NCBI GenBank assembly: GCA_944393395.1
Contig: CALYAB010000015.1
Location: 1-32,236, forward strand
DNA: 32,236 nt
Source of the DNA: an uncultured Clostridia bacterium
Lineage (GTDB): Bacteria > Bacillota > Clostridia > TANB77 > CAG-508
Direction: 5' to 3'
This document shows, one piece after another, positions 25,640 to 32,236 of the stretch. The stretch's first letter is position 1. Each line of letters begins with the position of its first letter. A program made the position numbers and the translations under genes. The notes under the pieces were generated by a model. That model did not search any database. It saw nothing but the letters and a program-made list of their open reading frames with translations, and was not told the origin of the DNA.

Positions 25640-25685
25640 AAAAAGTTCACCAAGTGAATTAAAGTACACTTAGTGAACTTTTTAT
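25640..25685. terminator. terminator of toxN
   Basis: AAAAAGTTCAC-c-AAGTG / CACTT-a-GTGAACTTTTT stem, flanked by A- and T-runs, ending just before the toxN stop codon. Confidence 0.8.
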
Positions 25686-25688
25686 TTA

Positions 25689-26219
25689 TTAAACTTTATA
25701 TTCAGCGCTTTTTTCTTCTAATAATTTAAAATCACAACTTAAATCTTTATAAAATTTAGCCATCTTACTTTTACTATTTTTAGTAACTATACTATAAATC
25801 TTTTCTGCTTTTTCCATAATTTTTGCTTTATTTTCGGGTTTGTTTATGTAAGAATATTGTTCTGAAAGTAGTCTTTTATACCCATAACTTTTGCTTTTTA
25901 TATCTAATAAATAGACACTTTCTTGTGGTACTGGTATCATATCTGAAAATCTAATTATACCCAAATCATTTTTTGTTTTAGTATTTCTAATTTTAAAAAA
26001 AGTTAAATTATCTTTATATGTTTTATGTTTTGGTTTTGGAGAAAATAAAGGTGCAAAATAATAATATTCTTCAACAACAATTACAACTCCTATGTATGGT
26101 CTTTTTTGATTTTTATTGTAAGCAATATGTTTGTCAAACTGACTTAAATAATCAATATAATTATTATCTATAATATAAAAATTTAATTTTCCTAACTTTA
26201 TTTTCTTATTGTCTTTCAT
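25689..26219 (-). CDS. toxN: type III toxin-antitoxin system endoribonuclease (ToxN/AbiQ family)
   Basis: The 176-residue protein resembles ToxN/AbiQ: an N-terminal FYIIDNNYIDYLSQFD, the KRPYIGVVI core (39-47), PLFSPKPKHKTY (57-68) with Ser and Lys at the known active-site region, then IIRFSDMIPVP. Such toxins cut mRNA and their own repeat RNA, and are held inactive by the pseudoknot RNA; several stop phage growth. I start at ATG 26219 because GGAGG lies just before it; an ATG four codons upstream would overlap that site. The repeat RNA and a terminator lie directly upstream, the type III layout. Confidence 0.9.
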   Translation of the reverse strand: MKDNKKIKLGKLNFYIIDNNYIDYLSQFDKHIAYNKNQKRPYIGVVIVVEEYYYFAPLFSPKPKHKTYKDNLTFFKIRNTKTKNDLGIIRFSDMIPVPQESVYLLDIKSKSYGYKRLLSEQYSYINKPENKAKIMEKAEKIYSIVTKNSKSKMAKFYKDLSCDFKLLEEKSAEYKV

Positions 26220-26239
26220 AAATTCCTCCATTTATAAGT

Positions 26240-26268
26240 ATAGGGGATACTTTTATAGTACCCCCTAA
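26240..26268 (-). terminator. attenuating terminator between toxI and toxN
   Basis: Minus strand GGGGTACT/AGTATCCCC with one bulged base, after the last repeat and 20 bases before the toxN start. The T-run is poor, which suits partial read-through into the toxin gene, as known for type III systems. Confidence 0.75.
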
Positions 26269-26429
26269 TTTTTCTGGAAACTCGTTTATAGTTTAACCTA
26301 AAGGCTCGTTTCTAACCTAATGTTCAATAGGATATTCGTTTATAGGATTCGCATCCTAAAGGCTCATATCTAACCTAATGTTTAAATTTGCACTCGTTTA
26401 TGAAATTAATCAAAGGCTTGTGCAACCTA
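26268..26429 (-). ncRNA. toxI: type III antitoxin RNA array (three repeats)
   Basis: Three tandem repeats on the minus strand, 26429-26378 (52 nt), 26377-26320 (58 nt) and 26319-26268 (52 nt), each starting TAGGTT and containing GCCTTT and ATAAACGA. Conserved AGG/GCCT pairing is interleaved with a second helix that covaries: TTGCAC/GTGCAA, GATAT/ATATC and GAAAC/GTTTC. A small variable hairpin lies in between (TAGGAT/ATCCTA in repeat 2). The array precedes toxN. Confidence 0.85.
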
Positions 26430-26468
26430 GTTTATTTGATAAATTAATTTATCAATATTAGTATATTC

Positions 26469-26497
26469 ATTATACTTCATTTTATTTACAAAATCAA
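26469..26497 (-). promoter_or_regulatory. toxIN promoter
   Basis: Minus strand TTGATT (26497-26492), 17 bases, TATAAT (26474-26469), followed by GAATATACTA. Nearly the same block drives the orphan array. Confidence 0.88.
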
Positions 26498-26526
26498 GTG
26501 TTTTTATCTATTTTTAAATTTTATAT

Positions 26527-26718
26527 TTACAACAAATTTCTAGTGCAGTTAAAATATGTTTTTTTATCAAAAGTAGTTATCGAGGATTTCTCGGTAACTG
26601 AATTTTCATCTAACTCATTATCTTTAAAAATATTTTTTAAATGCAAAGATAATATTATCTACACTACAATCAAAAACTTTTGCCATTCCTTTTTGAGTTA
26701 GCCACAATACTTCTACTA
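26527..26718 (-). pseudogene. remnant of a RhuM-family gene
   Basis: Minus strand reads WLTQKGMAKVFDCSVDNI, then after a frame change HLKNIFKDNELDENSVTEKS and ends NCTRNLL. This matches the N-terminal part of RhuM-family proteins (LTQKQMAELF...I..HLKNIF...ELDENSV). The beginning abuts the EamA stop and the remainder is gone. No in-frame CGG is involved, so this looks like ordinary decay. Confidence 0.7.
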
Positions 26719-27555
26719 TCAGTTTATTAAACATATACCTGTAACTACTAATATAATTCCCAATATCTGTTTTAATGTAGGCTTTTTATTCTTATCTTTA
26801 AAAAACATTGAAATCATTACTACAACTATTATTGATGTGGGTCTTACGTAAGAACTTAATGTTACAGAATTGCTTGATAAGTAATTACTTAAATACAATG
26901 AGCAAAATCCAAATATTTGTTGGACTAATACCCATTTTATAGTATTTCTGTGTTCTTTATAATATTTAAAACTATATCCTTTTGAAAACATAATAGTTAA
27001 AAATAGATTTAATATTAAAATAAATACTGCATTAGACCAATATTGTAAAATAAAGTGTGTTACATAACTCATTAATAAAGAGGTTGATATTCTTATCAAT
27101 AAATATTTTTGCAAATTTTTGATTTTGATTTTAGAATTCGCTATTACAAATACACCAATAACTGTTAATAATATTGATAGAATTGATATTATACCTAAAT
27201 TTTCTATCCCTAAAATAACGTCTATTATAAAAGCTATTATAATACTTAAAGTTAAGTATGCTGAATCTTCATAAGGATTCAAATATTTTAAACATCCTAC
27301 TATTGTATGCTGCTTTTTATATCTTAAAAACATTGCAAGAAAAAGTAAAATTATAGGAATAATTCCAAATTCAAATTTTAATTGATTTGTAAAATACTCT
27401 ATAATTAGCATAATAATTGAAAATGGTATCATAGTTACACACATATAATAAAAATAATCTTTTCTACTTATTCCTATATTTACTAAATGTTTGTCTAAGT
27501 ACTGACCTATTGCCCCAAATATTCCTGCTAGAACTACCACATATATAAGTACCAA
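26719..27555 (-). CDS. EamA-like drug/metabolite transporter permease
   Basis: 278 residues with about ten hydrophobic segments, two-half repeat layout and a C-terminal KPTLKQILGIILVVTGI typical of EamA/DMT proteins. The substrate is unknown. The start is a TTG at 27555 with AGGAGG seven bases before it. The duplicated segment begins just upstream of its ribosome binding site. It lies between the two cotJC copies and looks like cargo of the rearrangement. Confidence 0.8.
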   Translation of the reverse strand: MVLIYVVVLAGIFGAIGQYLDKHLVNIGISRKDYFYYMCVTMIPFSIIMLIIEYFTNQLKFEFGIIPIILLFLAMFLRYKKQHTIVGCLKYLNPYEDSAYLTLSIIIAFIIDVILGIENLGIISILSILLTVIGVFVIANSKIKIKNLQKYLLIRISTSLLMSYVTHFILQYWSNAVFILILNLFLTIMFSKGYSFKYYKEHRNTIKWVLVQQIFGFCSLYLSNYLSSNSVTLSSYVRPTSIIVVVMISMFFKDKNKKPTLKQILGIILVVTGICLIN

Positions 27556-27642
27556 TTCGTTTCCTCCTATTTATAATTTATATTTTTACATATATTTCTT
27601 TAATATATAAATACAATATCATATTTTCTTAAATCTTCATAG

Positions 27643-27783
27643 TGTTTTACCATTTTTTACAAAATATATTTAACCTTACATTGGTACAAGAAAAAAGAAT
27701 TTGACATACTAGAGAAAGAACTATTAGAAATTCTTAAAAACGAAGGAAAACAATATCTAAACTTATTTAAAAATAATATTTAA
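27643..27783 (+). pseudogene. C-terminal remnant of an unidentified gene
   Basis: An open frame of 46 codons without a start: ...LTLHWYKKKEFDILEKELL..., ending QYLNLFKNNI and stop just before the terminator. The last 22 codons also occur in the duplicate (to 25126). Family unknown. Confidence 0.4.
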
Positions 27784-27826
27784 AAAACAAAACTCCCATA
27801 TTATCAAAATATAGGAGTTTATTTTT
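27782..27826. terminator. terminator of the cotJ operon
   Basis: AAACTCC-cATATT / AATATAGGAGTTT stem with T-runs on both strands, directly after the cotJC stop. Confidence 0.8.
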
Positions 27827-28431
27827 AATTACAACCACAATTATTATTATTATTCATATAATATTTCTTTTCTGCTAGTTTATCTTGAACACCTCTTAGT
27901 GCCTCTCCAAATCTTTGGAAATGTACTATTTCTCTTTCTCTCAAATATCTTAATGGATCTAATACATCTGGGTTATCTCTACATAAGTCAATTAACTTTT
28001 CATATGTGGCTCTTGCTTTTTGTTCTGCCGCTAAGTCTTCTTGTAAGTTTGCGATTGGATCTCCTTTGCAAGCTAATACTCCTGCATTAAATGGGAAGCC
28101 TGCTGCTGCTTGTGGGTATACATCTAGACCATGGTCTGTGTAATATGCACTTAATCCTGCTTTTTCTATTTCTTCAATACTTGCTCCTTTTGTTAATTGG
28201 TGTACAATAGTTCCTACCATTTCTAAGTGAGCTAATTCTTCAGTACCGTATATCATTTAATATTGCCTTTGAATTTTGATCTGGCATACCAAATCTTTGT
28301 GACAAATATCTAAGTGATGCAGCTAATTCTCCATCAGGTCCACCATATTGTGATATAATTACTTTTGCAAGTCTTGGATCTGTACATTTTATATTAATTG
28401 GATATTGTAACATTTTATTATATGTCCACAT
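27825..28431 (-). CDS. cotJC: spore coat protein CotJC (manganese-catalase-like), interrupted by a +1 shift at CGG
   Basis: CotJC is a manganese-catalase-type protein of the spore coat. From ATG 28431 the frame reads MWTYNKMLQYPINIKC... to AILNDI, then CGG (codon 62, 28248-28246), Tyr and stop. Skipping one C gives GTEELAHLEMVGTIVHQL, with metal-ligand residues E and H, and runs to 27825: 201 residues, near the family length. The start codon overlaps the cotJB stop (TAATG). Without the shift no active site can be made. Confidence 0.93.
28245..28248 (-). other. CGG +1 shift site in cotJC
   Basis: Minus strand reads GAT ATA C GGT ACT GAA. The in-frame codon is CGG. The conserved NDIGTEELAHLE requires skipping the C and reading GGT. 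Confidence 0.87.
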
Positions 28432-28778
28432 TAGTAATTCCCCCTTTCCCATGGCCAAGGTTCTTCAAGCCATCTCCATTTATTACAAGGATATTTTATA
28501 GTTAATGGTCCAAACACCTTTTGGTATTTATCTTTTAATTCTTTAAGTTCCTTACAATATTTTCTATGCAAACAAAGTGCTTTCTGATCTGTTGGATGTG
28601 TATCTAAATATAATGCTAATTCATTTATTGCAAACTCATAACATCTTATTTGCTCAGCCATTTCTCTTCTTTCATCACAATCTACAGTGTTTTGTTCATC
28701 TTGCATTTGATTGCAACACATCATTTCATTATCTTCTTGATTTTGACATCCACAATTTCTATATTCATTTATTGACAT
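28431..28778 (-). CDS. cotJB: spore coat protein CotJB
   Basis: 115 residues. The C-terminal part (FAINELALYLDTHPTDQKAL..., YGPL-like FGPLTIKYP, WRWLEEPWPWE) is the CotJB domain. The N-terminal ~35 residues are rich in Cys, Asn and Glu. It overlaps cotJA by 10 bases and touches cotJC; AAAGGGG precedes the ATG. CotJ proteins form an inner-coat complex. Confidence 0.92.
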   Translation of the reverse strand: MSINEYRNCGCQNQEDNEMMCCNQMQDEQNTVDCDERREMAEQIRCYEFAINELALYLDTHPTDQKALCLHRKYCKELKELKDKYQKVFGPLTIKYPCNKWRWLEEPWPWERGNY

Positions 28779-29125
28779 TTATTGCACCCCTTTCCTATTT
28801 CATTGGTCATTGCAATATAGTTTATTTCCTCCATTGATTGACCTGGTGAATATGGGCTTACTAATTCTGGAAAAATTGTTCCCATTTTTAGTCCTACACA
28901 TGGTTTAAATGTTCTATCCATATATTGAATAGGTACATAACTTTGAGCTAACATCGGATTATCTGGAAATACATTTTGTTCTTCGTCAAATCCACAATCA
29001 CAACTGTTAGAATTTTCTTCATATGACATTACATTACTACATTTATTTTCCATTATTTCATTTTGTAATCCACATGAATTATTTCCATAATTATTGTTCA
29101 TACAATAACATCTTCTTCTAAACAT
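28769..29125 (-). CDS. cotJA: spore coat protein CotJA
   Basis: 118 residues. The CotJA domain is at about 65-105 (SYVPIQYMDRTFKPCVGLKMGTIFPEL). The N-terminus is longer than in Bacillus and holds many Cys and Asn, and another CNKC ends the protein, so disulfide or metal cross-linking in the coat is possible. AAAGGAGG precedes the ATG. First gene of the operon. Confidence 0.88.
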   Translation of the reverse strand: MFRRRCYCMNNNYGNNSCGLQNEIMENKCSNVMSYEENSNSCDCGFDEEQNVFPDNPMLAQSYVPIQYMDRTFKPCVGLKMGTIFPELVSPYSPGQSMEEINYIAMTNEIGKGCNKCQ

Positions 29126-29148
29126 ATTAAAATTCCTCCTTTTGTTAC

Positions 29149-29156
29149 ATTATATG
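29149..29156 (-). promoter_or_regulatory. possible mother-cell sigma -10 element of cotJABC
   Basis: CATATAAT on the minus strand, about 25 bases before the cotJA start, resembles the -10 box used by sigma-E or sigma-K. The -35 region is not convincing. Confidence 0.4.
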
Positions 29157-29306
29157 TAGGTTAACAAAAAAGGTTGACTTATATTTTAGATATTTAATAT
29201 GGCATTTTTATTTTATTTATGATATATTGTATTAAAGAGCGATTTAGCAAAATTACTTCTAATACAAAAATAATTTAATTACAAATTAAGAAAGGATAGA
29301 TAAAAT

Positions 29307-29693
29307 ATGGATATTAATTTATTAATTGATACTGCAAAAAAAGCAAGAGAACATTCCTATTCACCATATTCAAATTATAGAGTAGGATGTGCTTTACTTA
29401 CTAAAAGTGGTAAAATATTTTCTGGTTGCAATATTGAAAACGATGGAATCATGTCTATTTGTGCTGAGAGAGTAGCTTTTTCAAAAGCTATTTCAGAAGG
29501 AGAAAAAGATTTTAAATGTCTTTTAGTTTTAGGCGGAAAAGAAGCCCTTGAGTATACTTCACCTTGCGGATATTGTAGGCAATTTATGTCTGAATTTTGT
29601 GATAAAGATTTCGAAATTTATATGTATTATGGAGATAATAAAATTGAAAAAAGAACATTAAATGAACTATTACCATATAGTTTTAATTTATAA
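29307..29693 (+). CDS. cdd: cytidine deaminase
   Basis: Deaminates cytidine and deoxycytidine in pyrimidine salvage. The 128-residue protein has the SPYSNYRVGCAL substrate region, catalytic CAE (Cys52, Glu54) and PCGYC (Cys87, Cys90) zinc ligands. Normal length for the tetrameric class. AAAGGAT precedes the ATG. Confidence 0.95.
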   Translation: MDINLLIDTAKKAREHSYSPYSNYRVGCALLTKSGKIFSGCNIENDGIMSICAERVAFSKAISEGEKDFKCLLVLGGKEALEYTSPCGYCRQFMSEFCDKDFEIYMYYGDNKIEKRTLNELLPYSFNL

Positions 29694-29748
29694 ATATATA
29701 TTCTATTACTTTTCTAAGAAACATAAAGATTTTATATTTTCTATATAA

Positions 29749-29806
29749 TTAAAAACGACATGTTTAAGTATTTTAATATTTTAAATACTAACATGTCGTT
29801 TTTTAT
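29749..29806. terminator. bidirectional terminator between cdd and pyk
   Basis: AAAAACGACATGTT (29751-29764) / AACATGTCGTTTTT (29790-29803), with an inner AGTATTT/AAATACT, and T-runs on both strands. Confidence 0.85.
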
Positions 29807-29811
29807 TGTAT

Positions 29812-29855
29812 GGGAAAAATCGGCTTTTATCTTGACCTCATATAAGATTTTTCCT
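29812..29855 (-). terminator. hairpin just after pyk
   Basis: GGAAAAATC (29813-29821) / GATTTTTCC (29846-29854) around a 24-base loop. It starts 4 bases after the pyk stop. The AGGAAAAA...TTTTTCC arms recall hairpin H3 of the repeat family. Terminator function is uncertain. Confidence 0.4.
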
Positions 29856-29858
29856 AAA

Positions 29859-31304
29859 TTATATAACAGCAACTCCACCAATAAACTTACTTTCTGCTGC
29901 ATCTGGTAAAATTTTTGGTCCTCCTGCAAGAACTATCTTATCACCTTTTTCTAAATATTTCTCGTCTTTTAATCTTTGAACTCCTTTTTGTATTGTAGCT
30001 TCAACTGTTTTTTCATCCTTTATAAAGATTGGTTTTACTCCCCAAGTAACAGCTAATTGATAATATGTTGATTCATTATCTGTTATTGCAAATATAGGGC
30101 ATCCTGGTCCCATTCCAGAAATATATCTTACTGAATTACCAGTATGAGTATATGCTACAATTGCATCAGCTTTTACTTGTTGTGTTGTTACACATGTTGT
30201 ATATGCAATGTTTTTCTCTGTATCTTCTGGTTCGATTTTTTTAGAATCTTTTTTATTAAATCTTTTCCAATAATTAACTGTACTTTCTATAGATTTTGAT
30301 ATTTTTACCATTGTTTCAACACATTCTACAGGATATTTACCCATAGCACATTCTCCAGAAAGCATTATACAACTTGTCATATCATATACGGCATTTGCAA
30401 CGTCACTTACTTCTGCTCTTGTTGGTCTTGGATTTGAAGTCATTGATTCTAACATTTGTGTAGCTGTTATTACTGGTTTTCCTACTTTATTACATCTTTT
30501 TATAAAATGTTTTTGAACAATTGGTACTTCTTCCATTGGTATTTCAACACCCATATCTCCACGTGCTACCATTATACCATCTGATATCTTTAATATTTCT
30601 TCAAAGTTATCTATACCTTCTTTACTTTCTATTTTTGATATAACTTTTATATGTTCTCCACCATTTGCTTTTAATAAATCTTTTATTTCTTGTACATCTG
30701 ATGCTCTTCTTACAAATGATGCTGCTATAAAGTCAAATCCTGCTTTTATTCCATTTTTTATATCATCTATATCTTTTTGAGCTAAAGCTGGTAAATTAAG
30801 CTTTAATCCTGGAACATTCATTGTTTTTCTACTACCTAATCTACCTGTATTCATTGCTTTACATTTAATATCTTTGTCTACAATTTCTACTACTTTAAAT
30901 TCTAGTGCACCGTCATCAACTAATATTGTAGCTCCTGGTTCTACATCTTGATATAAATTTTTATAACTTATTGTTGTTTTTGTTTCATTTCCTATAATGT
31001 CATCATAAACAAATGTAAAGTCTTGTCCTTCATGGATTGTTACTTTTTCATCTCCTGTTTCAAGTTTTCCTGTTCTTATTTCAGGGCCTTTTGTGTCTAA
31101 TAATAATGCAACTGGTTTATTTAATTTTTCTCTTACTCTTTTTATTGTTTCTATTTTTTCTGCATTTTCTTCATAACCACCATGTGAAAAATTTATTCTT
31201 GCTACATTTAATCCAGCCTTAACTAAATTTGTAAAAACTTCTTCACTCTCACTTGCTGGTCCGATTGTTCCGATAATTCTTGTTTTTCTTATTCTTTCTT
31301 TCAT
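29859..31304 (-). CDS. pyk: pyruvate kinase
   Basis: Last step of glycolysis, PEP plus ADP to pyruvate plus ATP. 481 residues: ARINFSHGG, LLDTKGPEIRTG, the B domain, KVISKIES with the catalytic Lys, ARGDMGVEIP, and TATQMLESM..NPRPTRAEVSDVANAV. It ends after the normal C domain and lacks the extra PEP-utiliser domain found in Bacillus. GGAGG precedes the ATG; own promoter. Confidence 0.97.
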   Translation of the reverse strand: MKERIRKTRIIGTIGPASESEEVFTNLVKAGLNVARINFSHGGYEENAEKIETIKRVREKLNKPVALLLDTKGPEIRTGKLETGDEKVTIHEGQDFTFVYDDIIGNETKTTISYKNLYQDVEPGATILVDDGALEFKVVEIVDKDIKCKAMNTGRLGSRKTMNVPGLKLNLPALAQKDIDDIKNGIKAGFDFIAASFVRRASDVQEIKDLLKANGGEHIKVISKIESKEGIDNFEEILKISDGIMVARGDMGVEIPMEEVPIVQKHFIKRCNKVGKPVITATQMLESMTSNPRPTRAEVSDVANAVYDMTSCIMLSGECAMGKYPVECVETMVKISKSIESTVNYWKRFNKKDSKKIEPEDTEKNIAYTTCVTTQQVKADAIVAYTHTGNSVRYISGMGPGCPIFAITDNESTYYQLAVTWGVKPIFIKDEKTVEATIQKGVQRLKDEKYLEKGDKIVLAGGPKILPDAAESKFIGGVAVI

Positions 31305-31340
31305 TTTTATTCCTCCTTACTTTCTTAAACACTATCGACT

Positions 31341-31370
31341 ATTATATCATACTATAATAATATTTTTCAA
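31341..31370 (-). promoter_or_regulatory. pyk promoter
   Basis: Minus strand TTGAAA (31370-31365), 18 bases, TATAAT (31346-31341) with TGa before it. Confidence 0.8.
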
Positions 31371-31458
31371 TATTTTTTGCCATTTTTTTATTTTTTATTC
31401 ATTACGGTCACAATTCACAATTATTTATTAAATAACCAAAAGCTATATTATAGAAGTA

Positions 31459-32184
31459 TTAATAAATTTCAATTATAGCATGTAAAACCTTATCATCTTC
31501 ACTCCTTATTGCTACTATATTTTTTTCATTTCCTTTCACATACTTACATTTCACTGTCTCTCCTAGTTTTATTTCTTTCTTGTAATGAATCTTAACATGA
31601 TTAAATGGCCTCTTTTCATATTCTTTTCCTGGTAAACTCTCATATGCTAAATATAAATAATACAAATTATGCATATGTCCTATTACATCTATATCCCTTC
31701 TTCTAACAGTATAGCTTATCTCACTTTCATATTCTTTTGGTTCTTTTGGTTTTTCAATTTTATCTTCTTTAAATACTTTTTTTCCAATCTCTGAATGATA
31801 TTTATCTGCCATTTCTTTTTCAACTCTAGCTATTTTTCCTGTTTTACTGTCTACTAACAACCATTTTGAAGTTGCAATTGCACACAAATTATTTTTTTCA
31901 TCATAAACCTCAAAATCACGATAAGCATAAAATTTTTCTATTCTTCTAGACCAAGTATGTATATCTAGAACTTGTCCATAAACTGGTCTTTTTATTACTT
32001 CTAGCTCCCAATCTAATAATAACCAACTTAAATGTGTTTCTTCAATTGTATTTATTCCATAACCTACACTATCAGAATGATATGCTGCTACATCTTCCAA
32101 ATATTCTAGTATCGCAATATTGCTCACTTCATTTTTAGCCCAGACATCTTTTAATCCCACTTTGAACTTTTCTTTATATATCAT
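31459..32184 (-). CDS. acyl-ACP thioesterase
   Basis: 241 residues in two hot-dog halves. The N-terminal half has NEVSNIAILEYLEDVAAYHS and LSWLLLDWELEV. The C-terminal half has RRRDIDVIGHMHNLYYLYLAYESLP, where most members have GHVNN. These enzymes release fatty acids from acyl carrier protein. AGGAGGAG precedes the ATG. No clear promoter is seen in the last 50 bases, and no clear terminator in 31371-31458. Confidence 0.88.
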   Translation of the reverse strand: MIYKEKFKVGLKDVWAKNEVSNIAILEYLEDVAAYHSDSVGYGINTIEETHLSWLLLDWELEVIKRPVYGQVLDIHTWSRRIEKFYAYRDFEVYDEKNNLCAIATSKWLLVDSKTGKIARVEKEMADKYHSEIGKKVFKEDKIEKPKEPKEYESEISYTVRRRDIDVIGHMHNLYYLYLAYESLPGKEYEKRPFNHVKIHYKKEIKLGETVKCKYVKGNEKNIVAIRSEDDKVLHAIIEIY

Positions 32185-32236
32185 TTTCTCCTCCTCGTTT
32201 TTTAGTAGTTATATTCTTTAAGGACACTCCAAATTG

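Larger units (their letters stand above)
27570..28247. repeat. segmental duplication, copy 2 (resident cotJC region)
   Basis: The fuller copy of the segment at 25021-25588. Together the direct repeats flank toxIN, the RhuM remnant and the EamA gene. Confidence 0.88.

Noticed and set aside
26268..26429. The toxI repeats as a CRISPR array
   Set aside because: Only three diverged units without spacers, followed by a ToxN-like gene.
26498..26701. Plus-strand open frame of 67 codons
   Set aside because: It is antisense to the RhuM remnant and the toxIN promoter and has no ribosome binding site.
7606..28248. The four CGG frameshifts as sequencing or assembly errors
   Set aside because: The insertions are not in homopolymers, all fall at codon boundaries before a Gly codon and all create CGG. 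Random errors would also hit other positions and frames, and none are seen in the other intact genes. It cannot be excluded without reads, so it stays as the main test.
7606..28248. CGG reassigned to another amino acid
   Set aside because: Reassignment alone would not repair the frame: downstream sequence is correct only after removing one base.
7606..28248. RF2-like programmed shift with an upstream Shine-Dalgarno and a stop codon in the A-site
   Set aside because: No stop codon directly follows the shift point (stops come 2-9 codons later) and no common AGGGGG-like element precedes the four sites.

Overview
The window is a chromosomal stretch from a very AT-rich, endospore-forming member of the Clostridia. 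The evidence is the cotJABC spore-coat operon, a GerQ-like coat protein next to the CwlJ cortex hydrolase, a phenylalanine T-box, strong AGGAGG ribosome binding sites and standard TTGACA/TATAAT promoters. No rRNA, tRNA or CRISPR array is visible. I do not assign a genus.

Layout. 1-2.8 kb: an HD-domain protein, then dapA and dapB (lysine/diaminopimelate branch). 2.8-4.9 kb: two paralogous small membrane proteins and a radical SAM/SPASM enzyme, with a 120-bp duplication. 5-9.2 kb: the operon ylxM-ffh-rpsP-khpA-rimM-trmD-rplS, read leftward. 9.2-11.4 kb: a ~200-nt giant hairpin, an alpha/beta hydrolase, gerQ-like and cwlJ. 11.6-16.4 kb: T-box leader, a small gene, pheS, a 140-aa unknown and pheT. 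17.1-21.8 kb: an ECF-type nickel/cobalt transporter (nikMN-Q-O), larC and a DUF362 gene behind a MerR-type promoter. 22-28.3 kb: an accessory, rearranged region with a Fic protein, an orphan pseudoknot RNA array, an HD hydrolase, a truncated second cotJC, a complete type III toxin-antitoxin locus (toxI array plus toxN), a RhuM remnant and an EamA-like permease. 27.8-32.2 kb: cotJABC, cytidine deaminase, pyruvate kinase and an acyl-ACP thioesterase.

Main discovery. Four genes (ffh, cwlJ, larC, cotJC) are each split by exactly one extra C. In all four the extra C creates an in-frame CGG codon, and skipping it restores a conserved glycine codon (GGA three times, GGT once) and the rest of the family sequence. 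My by-eye scan of roughly 8,700 codons found only one other in-frame CGG (codon 2 of the alpha/beta hydrolase), although CGG occurs out of frame about 25 times within genes. This suggests systematic +1 frameshifting, or quadruplet CGGN decoding, at an otherwise avoided and possibly unassigned codon.

Second discovery. On the minus strand there are two arrays of tandem pseudoknot RNA repeats with covarying stems, 3 kb apart, behind nearly identical promoters. One precedes a ToxN/AbiQ toxin. The other has no toxin and runs convergently into the Fic gene.

Third, a family of three-hairpin repeats with compensatory changes sits at dapA/dapB, downstream of dapB and downstream of pheT, and a partial member adjoins the T-box.
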